NCBI RefSeq assembly: GCF_003732705.1
Contig: NZ_MOBR01000009.1
Span: 434,001-498,000, forward strand
Direction of reading: 5' to 3'
Source of the DNA: Pseudomonas frederiksbergensis
GTDB lineage: Bacteria > Pseudomonadota > Gammaproteobacteria > Pseudomonadales > Pseudomonadaceae
DNA: 64,000 nucleotides
Each line of letters starts with the position of its first letter. The stretch's first letter is position 1. The position numbers and the translations under genes were made by a program. The notes beneath the pieces were generated by a model. The model was not told where the DNA came from. It did not search any database and worked only from the letters and a program-made list of their open reading frames with translations. Below are positions 9,192 to 17,798 of this stretch, piece by piece.

Positions 9192-10271
9192 ATGATTCAG
9201 ATGCGTCTGAAATTGAAGTATTCGGGGTTCGCCCTGGATGTGGACTTGCAATTGCCCGGCCGCGGCGTCACCGCGCTTTACGGCCATTCCGGGTCGGGCA
9301 AGACCACTTGTCTGCGCTGCATCGCCGGGCTGGAGAAGGCCGAAGACGGTTTTATCCAGATCAACGATGAGGTGTGGCAGGACAGCCGCCAGAAGATTTT
9401 CGTCCCGCCGCACAAGCGCGCCCTCGGTTATGTCTTCCAAGAGGCCAGTCTGTTTCCGCACTTGTCCGTGTTGGCGAACCTGGAATTCGGCCTCAAGCGC
9501 ATCCCGAAACAACAGCGCCGGGTCGATATGGCCCACGCCACGGAACTGCTGGGCATCGGCCATTTGCTGGACCGTCATCCACAGCACCTCTCCGGTGGCG
9601 AGCGCCAACGCATCGGCATCGCACGGGCCTTGCTCACCAGCCCGAAACTGCTGCTGATGGACGAACCGCTGGCGGCGCTGGATAGCCAACGCAAAAACGA
9701 AATCCTGCCGTATCTGCAACGTCTGCACGACGAATTGGACATTCCGGTGCTGTACGTCAGCCATTCCCAGGATGAAGTGGCGCGGCTGGCCGATCACATC
9801 GTCCTGCTCAGCGACGGCAAGGCCCTGGCCAGCGGCCCGATCGGCGAAACCCTGGCCCGCCTCGACCTGCCGCTGGCGCAGGGTGACGACGCCGGCGTGG
9901 TCATTGAAGGACACGTCAGCGCTTACGACAGCGCCTATCAACTGCTGACCCTGCAACTGCCAAATTCCGGTCTGAATCTGCGCGTCCCCCATTCGCCAAT
10001 GACCGAAGGCCAGACCTTGCGCTGCAAAGTACAGGCGCGGGACGTCAGCCTGAGCCTGCAGAGCGTGGAGCAAAGCAGCATCCTCAATCGCCTGCCGGTC
10101 ACGGTGATCAGTGAGCTGGGCGCCGACAACGCCGCCCATGTGCTGATTCGTCTGAACGCTGGCGGCACGCCGCTGCTGGCGCGGATCACCCGATATTCCC
10201 GGGATCAACTGGGCATTCATCCTGGCCAGGCGTTATGGGCGCAGATCAAGGCAGTGGCGGTGCTGGCCTGA
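9192..10271 (+). CDS. modC: Molybdate ABC transporter ATP-binding protein ModC
   Basis: ModC energises molybdate uptake. The 359-residue protein has an N-terminal ABC ATPase with Walker [10 protein letters not shown] (about residues 33-41), signature LSGGERQR, Walker B LLLMDEP and the switch His in YVSHSQDE, then a C-terminal TOBE/MOP molybdate-binding domain (about 290-355) with [16 protein letters not shown] 9192 is preferred; a TTG at 9189 immediately before it is in frame. As in other ModC proteins, the MOP domain may let internal molybdate feed back on transport. Confidence 0.96.
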   Translation: MIQMRLKLKYSGFALDVDLQLPGRGVTALYGHSGSGKTTCLRCIAGLEKAEDGFIQINDEVWQDSRQKIFVPPHKRALGYVFQEASLFPHLSVLANLEFGLKRIPKQQRRVDMAHATELLGIGHLLDRHPQHLSGGERQRIGIARALLTSPKLLLMDEPLAALDSQRKNEILPYLQRLHDELDIPVLYVSHSQDEVARLADHIVLLSDGKALASGPIGETLARLDLPLAQGDDAGVVIEGHVSAYDSAYQLLTLQLPNSGLNLRVPHSPMTEGQTLRCKVQARDVSLSLQSVEQSSILNRLPVTVISELGADNAAHVLIRLNAGGTPLLARITRYSRDQLGIHPGQALWAQIKAVAVLA

Positions 10272-10349
10272 ATTTGTTGGCACCACGGCGACAGTGCGCG
10301 GTCAATGGCTGTACGAGCCCTCGATTTTTCGCTGCCAAGGACTACCGCC

Positions 10350-11387
10350 ATGCCCGATACCGCGCTGACCGATGTGTTGCCGCCCGACCTGCATTACGTC
10401 GATGACACCCAGCCCGGCATCACCCGCAGGAAACTGCGCGGCAAGTTCTGTTATTTCGATCCGGCGGGCCAGCGCATTACCGATCCCGACGAGATCAAAC
10501 GCATCAATGCCCTCGCGGTGCCACCGGCCTACGTCGACGTGTGGATCAGCGCCGACCCGCGCGGCCATCTGCAAGCCACCGGCCGCGATACCCGGGGGCG
10601 CAAGCAATACCGTTATCACGTGCGCTGGCGCGAAGTGCGCGATGCCGACAAGTACTCCCGGCTGCGGGACTTCGGCCTGGCGCTGCCGAAACTGCGCAAG
10701 CAACTGGAAGCCCTGCTGGCGGCGCCCGGCTTCAGCCGCGACAAGGTCATGGCCACGGTCATCACCTTGCTCGATGCGACGCTGATCCGCGTCGGCAACA
10801 CGCAATACGCCCGGGACAACCGCTCCTATGGCCTGACCACCCTGCGCAGCCGGCATGTCGAGGTCAATGGCAGTGCGATCCTGTTCCAGTTTCGCGGCAA
10901 GAGTGGCGTCGAACACCAGATCACCGTGAAAGACCGTCGCCTGGCGCGGATCATCAAGCGCTGCCTGGAAATCCCCGGGCAAAACCTGTTTCAGTACCTC
11001 GACGAAAACGGCGAGCGACACACCGTCAGTTCCTCCGACGTCAACGCCTACTTGCAAACCCTCACCGGCGCCGACTTCACGGCCAAGGATTACCGCACCT
11101 GGGCTGGCAGCGCGCTGGCGTTGTCGGTGTTGCGGGAGCTGCAATGGGAGCCGGAATCCGATGCCAAGCGGCATGTGGTGGAGATGGTCAAGAACGTCGC
11201 CAAACAACTGGGCAACACCCCGGCGGTGTGCCGCAAGTGCTACATCCATCCGGCGGTGCTGGATGGCTTTCTGCTGGGTGCATTGGCTCAATTGCCGCGC
11301 CCGAGAGTGCGCAAAGGACTCAGGGCTGAAGAGGTCGGGCTGGCAATCTTCCTCGAAAAAATGGTCGCCGCCGCTGAAAAATCCTGA
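10350..11387 (+). CDS. DNA topoisomerase IB (poxvirus/bacterial type)
   Basis: This enzyme relaxes supercoiled DNA through a 3'-phosphotyrosyl intermediate. The 345-residue protein has the bacterial TopIB layout: an N-terminal small domain (GITRRKLRGKFCYFD to about residue 85), then the catalytic domain with RVGNTQYARDN, the catalytic lysine region FQFRGKSGVEH, DFTAKDYRTWAGS, and CRKCYIHPAVL, whose Tyr298 I take as the nucleophile. ATG 10350 has CAAGGA upstream and matches the usual family length of about 345. It stands alone, 78 bases after modC. Confidence 0.92.
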   Translation: MPDTALTDVLPPDLHYVDDTQPGITRRKLRGKFCYFDPAGQRITDPDEIKRINALAVPPAYVDVWISADPRGHLQATGRDTRGRKQYRYHVRWREVRDADKYSRLRDFGLALPKLRKQLEALLAAPGFSRDKVMATVITLLDATLIRVGNTQYARDNRSYGLTTLRSRHVEVNGSAILFQFRGKSGVEHQITVKDRRLARIIKRCLEIPGQNLFQYLDENGERHTVSSSDVNAYLQTLTGADFTAKDYRTWAGSALALSVLRELQWEPESDAKRHVVEMVKNVAKQLGNTPAVCRKCYIHPAVLDGFLLGALAQLPRPRVRKGLRAEEVGLAIFLEKMVAAAEKS

Positions 11388-11399
11388 CTGTCACCCGGA

Positions 11400-11458
11400 G
11401 CTGCCGAAGGCTGCGATCTTTTGATCTTGATCTTTAAAAGATCGCAGCCTTCGGCAGC
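11400..11458. repeat. 59-bp REP-like palindrome
   Basis: Inverted arms of 23 bases (11400-11422 and 11436-11458), beginning GCTGCCGAAGGCTGCGATC and ending with its complement, enclose a 13-base loop. This is a second palindrome class, distinct from the TGTGGGAGC type, and directly follows the topoisomerase gene, where it may also act as a transcription end. The remaining bases to 11607 show no feature I can name. Confidence 0.8.
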
Positions 11459-11617
11459 GCCTACAGAAGCCTTGATCGAATCCAAGTCCTCGTCTAGCCT
11501 GACCACCCTCACCTCCCCAGGACGACCGCAAACGTGAACAACTAAGCCTTCCAAAATGTTTCCGCGACAAGCCGCCCATGGCGCTTGTTGGATTTTCGAC
11601 ATTTTCCGGAGGTGCCG

Positions 11618-13243
11618 ATGACTCACGTCACGCGTCTGCCTGCACTCGTTTCCCTGAACCAACTGGGTTTTCAGTTCGCTAACGGCGAGACGATTTTCGA
11701 TTCGCTGAACCTCAGTTTCGACCGTATCCCCACCGCCATCGTTGGCCGCAACGGCATGGGCAAGAGCGTCCTTGCGCAATTGATTGCCGGGCAACTCACG
11801 CCCACCGCTGGCCGCCTGATCTGTCAGGGGCACGTGGCCTATGTGCCGCAAACGTTTTCAACGACAGGACAACAAACCGTCGCCGACGCCACGGGTTGTG
11901 CGCCAGCGTTCAATGCGCTCGCCCGATTGAATCTAGGCCATGCTTGGAGCGACGATTTCGACACACTGGCCGACCGCTGGGACCTGCCCGAACGCTTGCG
12001 TCTGGCGCTGGATGAAGCGGGACTGGAAGACATCAGCCCCGAACACTTGACGCAAAACCTCAGCGGCGGACAACAAGCACGCATCGCCCTGATCGGCGCG
12101 TTCCTTGGCCAGGCGCAGCTATTGGTGCTGGATGAACCCACTAATCATCTGGACACCGACGGACGTCGCTGGCTGATGCACAAGCTTGAGCAATGGCGCG
12201 GCGGTTTGATCGTGATCAGCCATGACCGGCAACTGCTGAATCGCATGCAAAGGATTGTCGAACTGACGTCGCTGGGGCCCAAGGTCTTTGGCGGTAATTA
12301 CCAGGCATTCCAGGCTCAACGAGAGATCGACCAGGCCGCCGCCCGAATGGTCCTCGATCAGGCCCGCACCGAGCGCAATCGAGAACGCAACCGCTTGCAG
12401 CGCGAGCACGACACGATCCAGCGACATGCTGCGGGAACCCTGAAAAAGGCCGATATCGCCAATATTTCAAGTCCTGAGCGGGCCAGGATGAAAGGTTCAG
12501 CCAGGGACGCCATGGGGTCGGTGCGCCAGGCCCATCAAACCCGCAAGGACGGACTCGATGCACAGGTGCGGGAAGCCAATGCCAAGGTGCTGCCAGAAGC
12601 GTGTGTGGTGGTCAGCTTGCCAGGCACTGCCCTGCCGGAAACCCGACAGCTGCTGACGCTGGTGGATGCGCAACCGCCCTGGAGCGCGTCCCGACTCACG
12701 TTGTCGATTGCAGGCCCTGTGCGCATCGCTGTCAGCGGGCCGAATGGCTGCGGCAAATCCACCTTGTTGCGCATGCTGGCCGGCGAATATCCGCCCCGCA
12801 GTGGCGAATGCGTCACCCATGTGCCCTGCGCCATCCTCGATCAGCAACTGGCCTTGCTGGACGATCAACGCTCCGTCGTCGAGCAACTGGGTTTGCTTGA
12901 CACGCCGTTGGCCGAGGGGCCGTTGCGCAGTCACTTGGCGCAGCTGCAGCTAGATGCACGCCGAGTCACCCGGCCAAGCGGTTCGCTCAGTGGCGGTGAA
13001 CGGCTCAAAGCGGCCATTGCCATTGCGCTCTGGCGTAAAGTCCCGGCGCAATTATTGTTGCTCGATGAGCCGACCAATCACCTGGACCTTGAATCCATAC
13101 AAGCCTTCGAACAAGCGTTACGGGATTTTCCGGGGGCGATTATTGCGGCGTCCCACGACCAGGCGTTTCTCACGGCGCTGACACCCACTCACACGTTGAA
13201 ATGGCACCCGCAAGGTTGGCAACTTCAGCCCGTTGGGGATTGA
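11618..13243 (+). CDS. ABC-F family ATPase (two ATP-binding domains)
   Basis: ABC-F proteins are soluble twin-ATPase proteins that act on ribosomes (translation relief or antibiotic protection), not transporters. The 541-residue protein has domain 1 with Walker A GRNGMGKS (residues 43-50), LSGGQQAR and LVLDEPTNHLD. A charged linker follows, rich in Arg/Glu and including ARTERNRERNRLQREHD. Domain 2 has GPNGCGKSTLLR, LSGGERLKA and LLLDEPTNHLD. No membrane segment is seen. GGAGG lies 6 bases before ATG 11618. The exact subfamily is not clear: the linker is not the long arm typical of antibiotic-resistance members. It is monocistronic. Confidence 0.88.
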   Translation: MTHVTRLPALVSLNQLGFQFANGETIFDSLNLSFDRIPTAIVGRNGMGKSVLAQLIAGQLTPTAGRLICQGHVAYVPQTFSTTGQQTVADATGCAPAFNALARLNLGHAWSDDFDTLADRWDLPERLRLALDEAGLEDISPEHLTQNLSGGQQARIALIGAFLGQAQLLVLDEPTNHLDTDGRRWLMHKLEQWRGGLIVISHDRQLLNRMQRIVELTSLGPKVFGGNYQAFQAQREIDQAAARMVLDQARTERNRERNRLQREHDTIQRHAAGTLKKADIANISSPERARMKGSARDAMGSVRQAHQTRKDGLDAQVREANAKVLPEACVVVSLPGTALPETRQLLTLVDAQPPWSASRLTLSIAGPVRIAVSGPNGCGKSTLLRMLAGEYPPRSGECVTHVPCAILDQQLALLDDQRSVVEQLGLLDTPLAEGPLRSHLAQLQLDARRVTRPSGSLSGGERLKAAIAIALWRKVPAQLLLLDEPTNHLDLESIQAFEQALRDFPGAIIAASHDQAFLTALTPTHTLKWHPQGWQLQPVGD

Positions 13244-13280
13244 TCGGATAATCCAACCGACGAACTGACCTGTCTATTTT

Positions 13281-13308
13281 TTGCACGATTGCAAAGGGCT
13301 TCTATAGT
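13281..13308 (+). promoter_or_regulatory. Sigma-70-like promoter for the 73-aa ORF
   Basis: TTGCAC (13281-13286) and TATAGT (13303-13308) are separated by 16 bases and lie 33 bases before ATG 13341. This is a good housekeeping-type promoter by pattern only. Confidence 0.55.
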
Positions 13309-13340
13309 TGATCTGAACACGAATCAGCTACGGTGGTGCC

Positions 13341-13562
13341 ATGGAAGACATTTTCGTTGTGAAGCGTTGCAACAAGATCATCATTCATGGCCGCCGAGCC
13401 GGAGAAGTGAACCACGCACCACCGGACGCCGCCGTCTGGTATCGCATTGCCGACACCCGCACCCGCGGCTTTATCGGCGATGGCTACGATCACGAAGAAG
13501 ACGCCCGCCGTGAGTGTCATCAGCTCAACGCTCGCTCACAAGTGACAGCCCGGCAAAGCTGA
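13341..13562 (+). CDS. Small conserved-looking protein, 73 aa, unknown
   Basis: The 73-residue product (starting MEDIFVVKRCNKIIIHGRR) is charged, with no signal peptide or membrane segment, and looks cytoplasmic. I do not recognise a domain. Support for coding is the promoter at 13281-13308 and a plausible GGTGG just before the ATG; a 72-aa ORF lies opposite on the minus strand but has neither. It sits in a run of four small genes between the ABC-F ATPase and tRNA-Leu. Confidence 0.6.
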   Translation: MEDIFVVKRCNKIIIHGRRAGEVNHAPPDAAVWYRIADTRTRGFIGDGYDHEEDARRECHQLNARSQVTARQS

Positions 13563-13691
13563 AAAGGTTCAAGATTTTTTACCGGGTCTATACTGAAGTC
13601 AGCTGAAGGACCAGCGACCCCATCGGCAGAGAGCTCGCATCCGCGGGCTTTTTGCTGCAACTGCCAGGTTTGCTTTAAATGGAGGTGTGTC

Positions 13692-13922
13692 ATGTCTGAA
13701 AAAGAGTCCATCACCACCCTGCTCACCCTGCTTGACTCCCGTCAGGCTCGTCTCGCGGCCGCGTGCAAGGAAATTGCCGACTGGGTCGATCATCAAGGCG
13801 GGCACCCCACGGCCCTGAAAATTCGTGACCGGCTGAACGACATCGAGAAAGACGCACCGCTGATTCGCAGCACGCTGTCTTCGCTGCGCCCCGTCGAACC
13901 GCCGCTGCCCCGTTTCAGATAA
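13692..13922 (+). CDS. Small protein, 76 aa, probably helical, unknown
   Basis: The product (starting MSEKESITTLLTLLDSR) is mostly amphipathic helix with a proline-rich end (PVEPPLPRFR). No known domain is recognised. GGAGG 6 bases before the ATG supports translation, TATACT at 13589-13594 is a possible -10, and a hairpin with a T tract at 14022-14047 follows, so it looks like a small independent transcription unit. It is probably cytoplasmic. Confidence 0.65.
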   Translation: MSEKESITTLLTLLDSRQARLAAACKEIADWVDHQGGHPTALKIRDRLNDIEKDAPLIRSTLSSLRPVEPPLPRFR

Positions 13923-14021
13923 TCATCCGACTCAAGGACAGGCCTGACTCAGGAAGCATGAACGGCGACAACGTTGTCACCGAGAGCCTGCCTGCCTGAT
14001 AGCCTCCTGCCATACCCGCAA

Positions 14022-14047
14022 CCCGGCCCTGAGCTGGGCTTTTTTTT
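14022..14047 (+). terminator. Rho-independent terminator after the 76-aa ORF
   Basis: A 6-bp stem with one G-U pair, CCCGGC / GCTGGG with a 5-base loop, is followed by eight T residues (14040-14047). Confidence 0.75.
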
Positions 14048-14117
14048 GTGTTTTCGCTTTCACATCCTGTTCACAACCAACGCCCTACTGTGGAATCACT
14101 CCTTTGAAGAATCCCTT

Positions 14118-14144
14118 GGCCCGCCCGCATGCGGGCCTTTTTTT
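14118..14144 (+). terminator. Second rho-independent terminator
   Basis: A perfect 7-bp stem, GGCCCGC / GCGGGCC with a 6-base loop, is followed by seven T residues. It lies 70 bases beyond the first terminator with no gene between, so it either backs up the first or ends a short untranslated RNA from 14048-14117. Confidence 0.85.
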
Positions 14145-14218
14145 GCTCTGGATTCCAGCAACGAACGCTGCCGACGCGCAGAGGTCAAACGATCACACGT
14201 CACGAAGGAGACGTTCCA

Positions 14219-14503
14219 ATGGTCACTCACTTCAAAGTCGGCGGGCATCTGGCCTGCGGTCATGCAGGCACCAAACTGGTTTCAAGCAAAATACTTGCCC
14301 AGGTGAAATGCAGAAGTTGCCGCAACACCGATGCGTTCAAGGACGCGCGCAAAGACGAACGCAATGCGGCACGGCGCGCGGCGCGCAAAGCCAAGGTCAC
14401 TCATACCGCCAATGATTGGCGTGCAGAGTGGGTGCAGCGACTGACCGCGATGGCGGGAATGCAGCGGTTGCCAAGAGGATTTAGAGGGCAGCCGTTTGTT
14501 TAG
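14219..14503 (+). CDS. Small basic protein with CxxH/CxxC pairs, 94 aa
   Basis: The 94-residue product has paired putative metal ligands, LACGH near residue 12 and VKCRSC near residue 33, followed by a very basic helix (KDERNAARRAARKAK). That suggests a small zinc-binding, possibly nucleic-acid-binding protein. AAGGAG lies 9 bases before ATG 14219; the longer in-frame start at 14129 runs through the terminator and is rejected. No partner or named family is recognised. Confidence 0.65.
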   Translation: MVTHFKVGGHLACGHAGTKLVSSKILAQVKCRSCRNTDAFKDARKDERNAARRAARKAKVTHTANDWRAEWVQRLTAMAGMQRLPRGFRGQPFV

Positions 14504-14569
14504 CTGACCACTGCGATTGAGTCAGCTTTGTCCATTTGGCGATCCGCAACGGTGCCCATCCTGGTCTGT

Positions 14570-14788
14570 TCAGGCGATAGGTGGACCACCGGGAGGATCG
14601 CTTCCGTCGCGACTGTTGATAAAGGTATTCCAGTGCACATAAGCATCGTGCTGGCGCTTGACGGCCTCTTCCCATATCGGCCCGGACACCGACCGAGATG
14701 AAATCAGCTGCATCATCTCCGTTGTTGCAGCGTCCAGATCCATAAGCAGCTCATGTGACTTGATCCTGAAATCATCGACAGATGTCAT
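14570..14788 (-). CDS. Small hypothetical protein, 72 aa
   Basis: The product (starting MTSVDDFRIKSHELL) is helical and acidic with a short Gly/Pro end, soluble, and of no family I know. The start at 14788 is set by a GGGGGAGG purine run just upstream; the longer frame to 14839 has none. It faces the 94-aa gene and lies 172 bases from tRNA-Leu; that gap holds no other feature I can see. Confidence 0.55.
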   Translation of the reverse strand: MTSVDDFRIKSHELLMDLDAATTEMMQLISSRSVSGPIWEEAVKRQHDAYVHWNTFINSRDGSDPPGGPPIA

Positions 14789-14960
14789 AGCCTCCCCCTT
14801 CGGTCTTATCGCCCTGAGAAGCAAATGCTTCTGGACCAATTGAGCCTGGATTCGCTTAATGATTCATAGAGGCCGATCACCGGTAGGCACACGCAAAACA
14901 GGGGACCGGAAACAAACAAGGGTTTGCATCAGCTTTCGCTCGCAAACCCTTGATTTTAGA

Positions 14961-15047
14961 TGGTGCCCGAAGCCGGAATCGAACCGGCACGCCCTTACGA
15001 GCGGGGGATTTTAAGTCCCATGCGTCTACCAGTTTCGCCATTCGGGC
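14961..15047 (-). tRNA. tRNA-Leu (anticodon TAA)
   Basis: The 87-base minus-strand sequence begins GCCCGAATGGCGAAACTGG, has anticodon loop CTTAAAA (TAA), a long variable arm, GGTTCGATTCC in the T arm and an encoded 3' CCA. It reads UUA/UUG codons. Confidence 0.97.
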
Positions 15048-15203
15048 GGTAGCGCGGTAAAGCGATCTGAAGGCTGCCTGAAAAATACTGGCAGTTCCGA
15101 TGCTTGTGCAGCAGAGGTGGGAAATATATACATCCCTCCCCCATGAAGCAAGTTCGCAGTTGCCCTTTTCAAGACTAAATCTTGCAGGACAGCGAAATAA
15201 AAA

Positions 15204-15264
15204 AGCTCCGTAGATCAAGGATCTACGGAGCTCGTTTAAAGTGGAGACGAGGCCGGAACCTCAA
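15204..15264 (-). repeat. Decayed copy of tRNA-Cys 3' end plus its terminator
   Basis: On the minus strand, bases 15264-15242 resemble the 3' end of tRNA-Cys (plus-strand GTGGAGACGAGGCCGGAA against GTGGAGGCCGAGGTCGGAA at 16087-16105). They are followed by a hairpin AGCTCCGTAGATC / GATCTACGGAGCT (15204-15232) with a T run, which closely matches the terminator after tRNA-Cys. This looks like a duplicated tRNA 3' end, as left by site-specific integration. The rest of 15048-15399 shows nothing else. Confidence 0.6.
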
Positions 15265-15399
15265 TCGCCGTCGCTGGTGACGTAACCCAGCAACAAAACA
15301 AGCAATTTCAAAAGGTTAGCAGCTTTTCCGTGGTGCGGGCTACCAAATTCTGAGGGGCGATAACCTTGCCCACAGCAGGCGACGCAGCCAACCAAGTAT

Positions 15400-15879
15400 T
15401 CATTCCAGATGAAAGGCACATCCAGCCAGGTCTTTGCTGTCGCACTCGAGCATGATTGGTGATGGATGGTCGGAGGATGGCTTCCACTGGGACACACGTT
15501 CAATCCACATGGTTCGTTGGTACTGCTTACCAAGCTCCAGTCGCATATTCAGATACTTTCCACCGGACGTCCTATAGATGCAGCTGCTCAAAACCCCGAC
15601 GCCGTTGTAATCGTCTTGGGTCAAAACAAAAAGTCCCTTTTCGAAATCCGTAACGCCTTCATTCTGCCCCCCGACTAATACACCTACCCACTCCGCGTCA
15701 TCAGTCTTGGCGGGCGAGGTGAAAATCTCTGCATGTTTCTTTATCTCCTGAGGCAGCGGACAGGCTTCCTCGCTGTCCGGCCACATAGATACGTTGAAAT
15801 ATTGATTTTGAGCCTCAACAAAAGCCGAATAAAGAACCAATGGCAAACAACCGAGCCCCAATCGCATCAACCTGAGCAC
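15400..15879 (-). CDS. DUF3757-like secreted protein, 159 aa
   Basis: The protein has a signal peptide (LGCLPLVLYSAFVEAQ, cleavage near residue 23), then the pattern CPLPQEIKKH followed by spaced Trp/Gly motifs and cysteines (SSCIY, LECDS, AGCAF). It fits my memory of the DUF3757 family of small Pseudomonas exported proteins of unknown function. GTG 15879 is taken as start because GGGGAG lies 6 bases upstream; ATG 15867 is the alternative. It is the only gene between tRNA-Cys and the decayed tRNA copy and is less GC-rich than its neighbours, so it may be imported. Confidence 0.65.
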   Translation of the reverse strand: MLRLMRLGLGCLPLVLYSAFVEAQNQYFNVSMWPDSEEACPLPQEIKKHAEIFTSPAKTDDAEWVGVLVGGQNEGVTDFEKGLFVLTQDDYNGVGVLSSCIYRTSGGKYLNMRLELGKQYQRTMWIERVSQWKPSSDHPSPIMLECDSKDLAGCAFHLE

Positions 15880-16043
15880 TACGACTCCCCTATCAGAATT
15901 TTGAAAGGGGGCTTAGATATCACTCACGGCGAAGTAAATATGTAGGACGTTTCCCAAGCTTTGGTAGTCTGCAAGGCGGGTCAGACGACGGACACAGTTA
16001 GCAGGTGGCCCTGGTGGAGGGATGCTTCATTTTCCTGAAGACA

Positions 16044-16080
16044 TAAAAAAAGCCCCGTAGATCTTTGATCTACAGGGCTT
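16044..16080 (-). terminator. Terminator downstream of tRNA-Cys
   Basis: A 14-bp stem with one G-U pair (16050-16063 with 16067-16080) and a 3-base loop is followed on the minus strand by a T-rich run. It starts 7 bases after the tRNA 3' end. Confidence 0.85.
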
Positions 16081-16087
16081 TTAAGAG

Positions 16088-16161
16088 TGGAGGCCGAGGT
16101 CGGAATCGAACCGGCGTAGGTGGATTTGCAATCCACTGCATAACCATTTTGCTACTCGGCC
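16088..16161 (-). tRNA. tRNA-Cys (anticodon GCA)
   Basis: The 74-base sequence starts GGCCGAGTAGCAAAATGG, has anticodon GCA within GGATTGCAAATCC, T arm GGTTCGATTCC and an encoded CCA. It reads UGC/UGU. The 228 bases between this gene and the porin gene end at 16390 hold nothing I can name. Confidence 0.97.
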
Positions 16162-16389
16162 TCAAACATCTGATGTCAGTAGCACGACACCAAATGCATA
16201 CAAACGCTGAGCTTCGAGAGATCATTGAATCATTCTCTAACTCATTGAAAACATTGAGCTTTTTAGGCGATCAGTGCTTTCGATGGCGTGAATTATGTAC
16301 TGATTTCCCGAGGCTGGCAACCCCTTGATTTCAAAAAAATTTCTTCCGGGTTGATTGCGCCGGGTTTCACGCCGCGTCGCGTTTGTTCT

Positions 16390-17733
16390 TCAGAATTTGC
16401 CACCCAATGGATACTCCACCGCCAGCCGAATCTGGTTGGCGTCCAGCTCAGCCTGGGCCGCGTTCCCTCGATGCACCGCATGGCGCAAGGTAAACGCCAG
16501 GTTTTTCGCCGCGCCGGATTGCACCACGTATTTGGCCTGCAGATCCCGTTCCCAGTGTTTGCCGCCCTGCCCGTAACCCAGCCATTTGTAACCGCCGCTC
16601 GGGTCCATGTGGCTGCCATCGATACCGCTGCCGCGCACATAGAGTGCGCCGAAGGTCAGGCCGGGGATGCCGTAGCCGGCCAGGTTCAGGTCGTAGCGGG
16701 CCTGCCAGGACGCCTCTTGAGGGGCGTTGAAGTCGGACAGGGCCACGGCGTTGCTCAAATAGATCGCACCGCGGGTGACGTAGTCGTAAGGCGTGTCGCC
16801 GTCGACTTTCTGATAACCCAGACCGAAGCTGTGGGAACCAGCCTTATAGGTTGTCAGAAAACTCCAGGTGGTGTTGTCGATACGGCCGGACAAGGCTTTG
16901 CCGGTGTCCTGGGTACGATACAAATTAAGGTCAAAGGTCAGGTCCTGGCCGTCCGCCAGCGGCTGGGTGTAGACCGCGCCCAAGTAGTGCTGCCGCCAGG
17001 TGTCGGCGTAAACCGCACTGAACAGGCTGGCATTCAGCCCTTTAACCGCCGTGTTGCGCACGCCCACCAGATCGAAGCTGTCGCCTTGCTTGCCATTGGA
17101 ATAGTTGACCACGAAGCCTTGGTCATGACTGGTGGCGTTGCGGTCGGTGCTTTCATTGAAGTGTCCGCCGTACAGCGTGGTCGCAGGCAGTTCGCGGCTG
17201 GTCAGCAACCAACCGGTCGCGGTTTCGGGCAGCAGGCGGCTGTCGGATGAGCCGAATACCGGGGTTTTCACCCGCTGCTCGCCGTAACGCAATTCGGTGG
17301 AAGAGAAGCGCAATTTGGCCACGGCGCCACCGCGACTGAATTCGTCCTTGGGGTGGCCGTCATTGTCCACACCGAGTAACCGTGCCTTGCCCGCGCGCCC
17401 GCCTCCGCTGTCCAGCTCCCAGCCGGAATAAACATGGGCGTCGAAGCCCAAGCCTACGGTGCCGCGTGTATAGCCGGAGGTGAAATCGGCCATCAGGCCG
17501 TAGGCCCATTCCTCGGCGAGATCGCTACGTTGGGCGCGGGGCTTGTAGGCATTACGTGCGCCGTTGCTCAGCGCGCCGTGTTCGTAGTCGCGACGGTCAT
17601 AGACGCTGCGGTTGAGCAAACTCCACTGGCTGTCCTCTACGAAACCTTTTGCATTGTCTTGCTCTGAAGCCAGGGCAAGCAGCGACTGCCCGCCCAACGC
17701 TAATAGCAGGGTATGTGTCGATAGGGTTTTCAC
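16390..17733 (-). CDS. OprD-family outer-membrane porin
   Basis: OprD proteins are 18-strand outer-membrane channels for amino acids, peptides or organic acids. The 447-residue product has a signal peptide (LLLALGGQSLLALA), an N-terminal region starting GFVEDSQWSLLNRS, and family hallmarks WAYGLMADFTSGYTRGTVG, DSRLLPETATGW, an alternating beta-strand pattern, and a C-terminal strand ending in Phe (LAVEYPLGGKF). GTG 17733 has GGAG 8 bases upstream and gives the signal peptide; the longer frame to 17904 does not. It is the last gene of a group with the DUF1624 and DUF4198 genes, so its substrate may be theirs. Confidence 0.9.
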   Translation of the reverse strand: MKTLSTHTLLLALGGQSLLALASEQDNAKGFVEDSQWSLLNRSVYDRRDYEHGALSNGARNAYKPRAQRSDLAEEWAYGLMADFTSGYTRGTVGLGFDAHVYSGWELDSGGGRAGKARLLGVDNDGHPKDEFSRGGAVAKLRFSSTELRYGEQRVKTPVFGSSDSRLLPETATGWLLTSRELPATTLYGGHFNESTDRNATSHDQGFVVNYSNGKQGDSFDLVGVRNTAVKGLNASLFSAVYADTWRQHYLGAVYTQPLADGQDLTFDLNLYRTQDTGKALSGRIDNTTWSFLTTYKAGSHSFGLGYQKVDGDTPYDYVTRGAIYLSNAVALSDFNAPQEASWQARYDLNLAGYGIPGLTFGALYVRGSGIDGSHMDPSGGYKWLGYGQGGKHWERDLQAKYVVQSGAAKNLAFTLRHAVHRGNAAQAELDANQIRLAVEYPLGGKF

Positions 17734-17798
17734 AGTGCAACTCCACAGAATTCGGGGTCTGCAAGGTGTCCCGCCAGAGGGGGACACCGTTGGGCACC

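Noticed and set aside
8751..10220. 489-codon open frame on the minus strand opposite modB/modC
   Set aside because: It is a GC-rich shadow of modB and modC, both of which have full family motifs. The antisense product is low-complexity (Gln/His/Arg rich) with no ribosome site.
13302..13520. 72-codon minus-strand frame opposite the 73-aa gene
   Set aside because: It has no ribosome site, and the plus-strand frame has a promoter of good form in the right place.
15204..15264. A functional third tRNA gene
   Set aside because: Only the 3' quarter of tRNA-Cys can be aligned, with substitutions in the T arm and no anticodon arm; it cannot fold as a tRNA.
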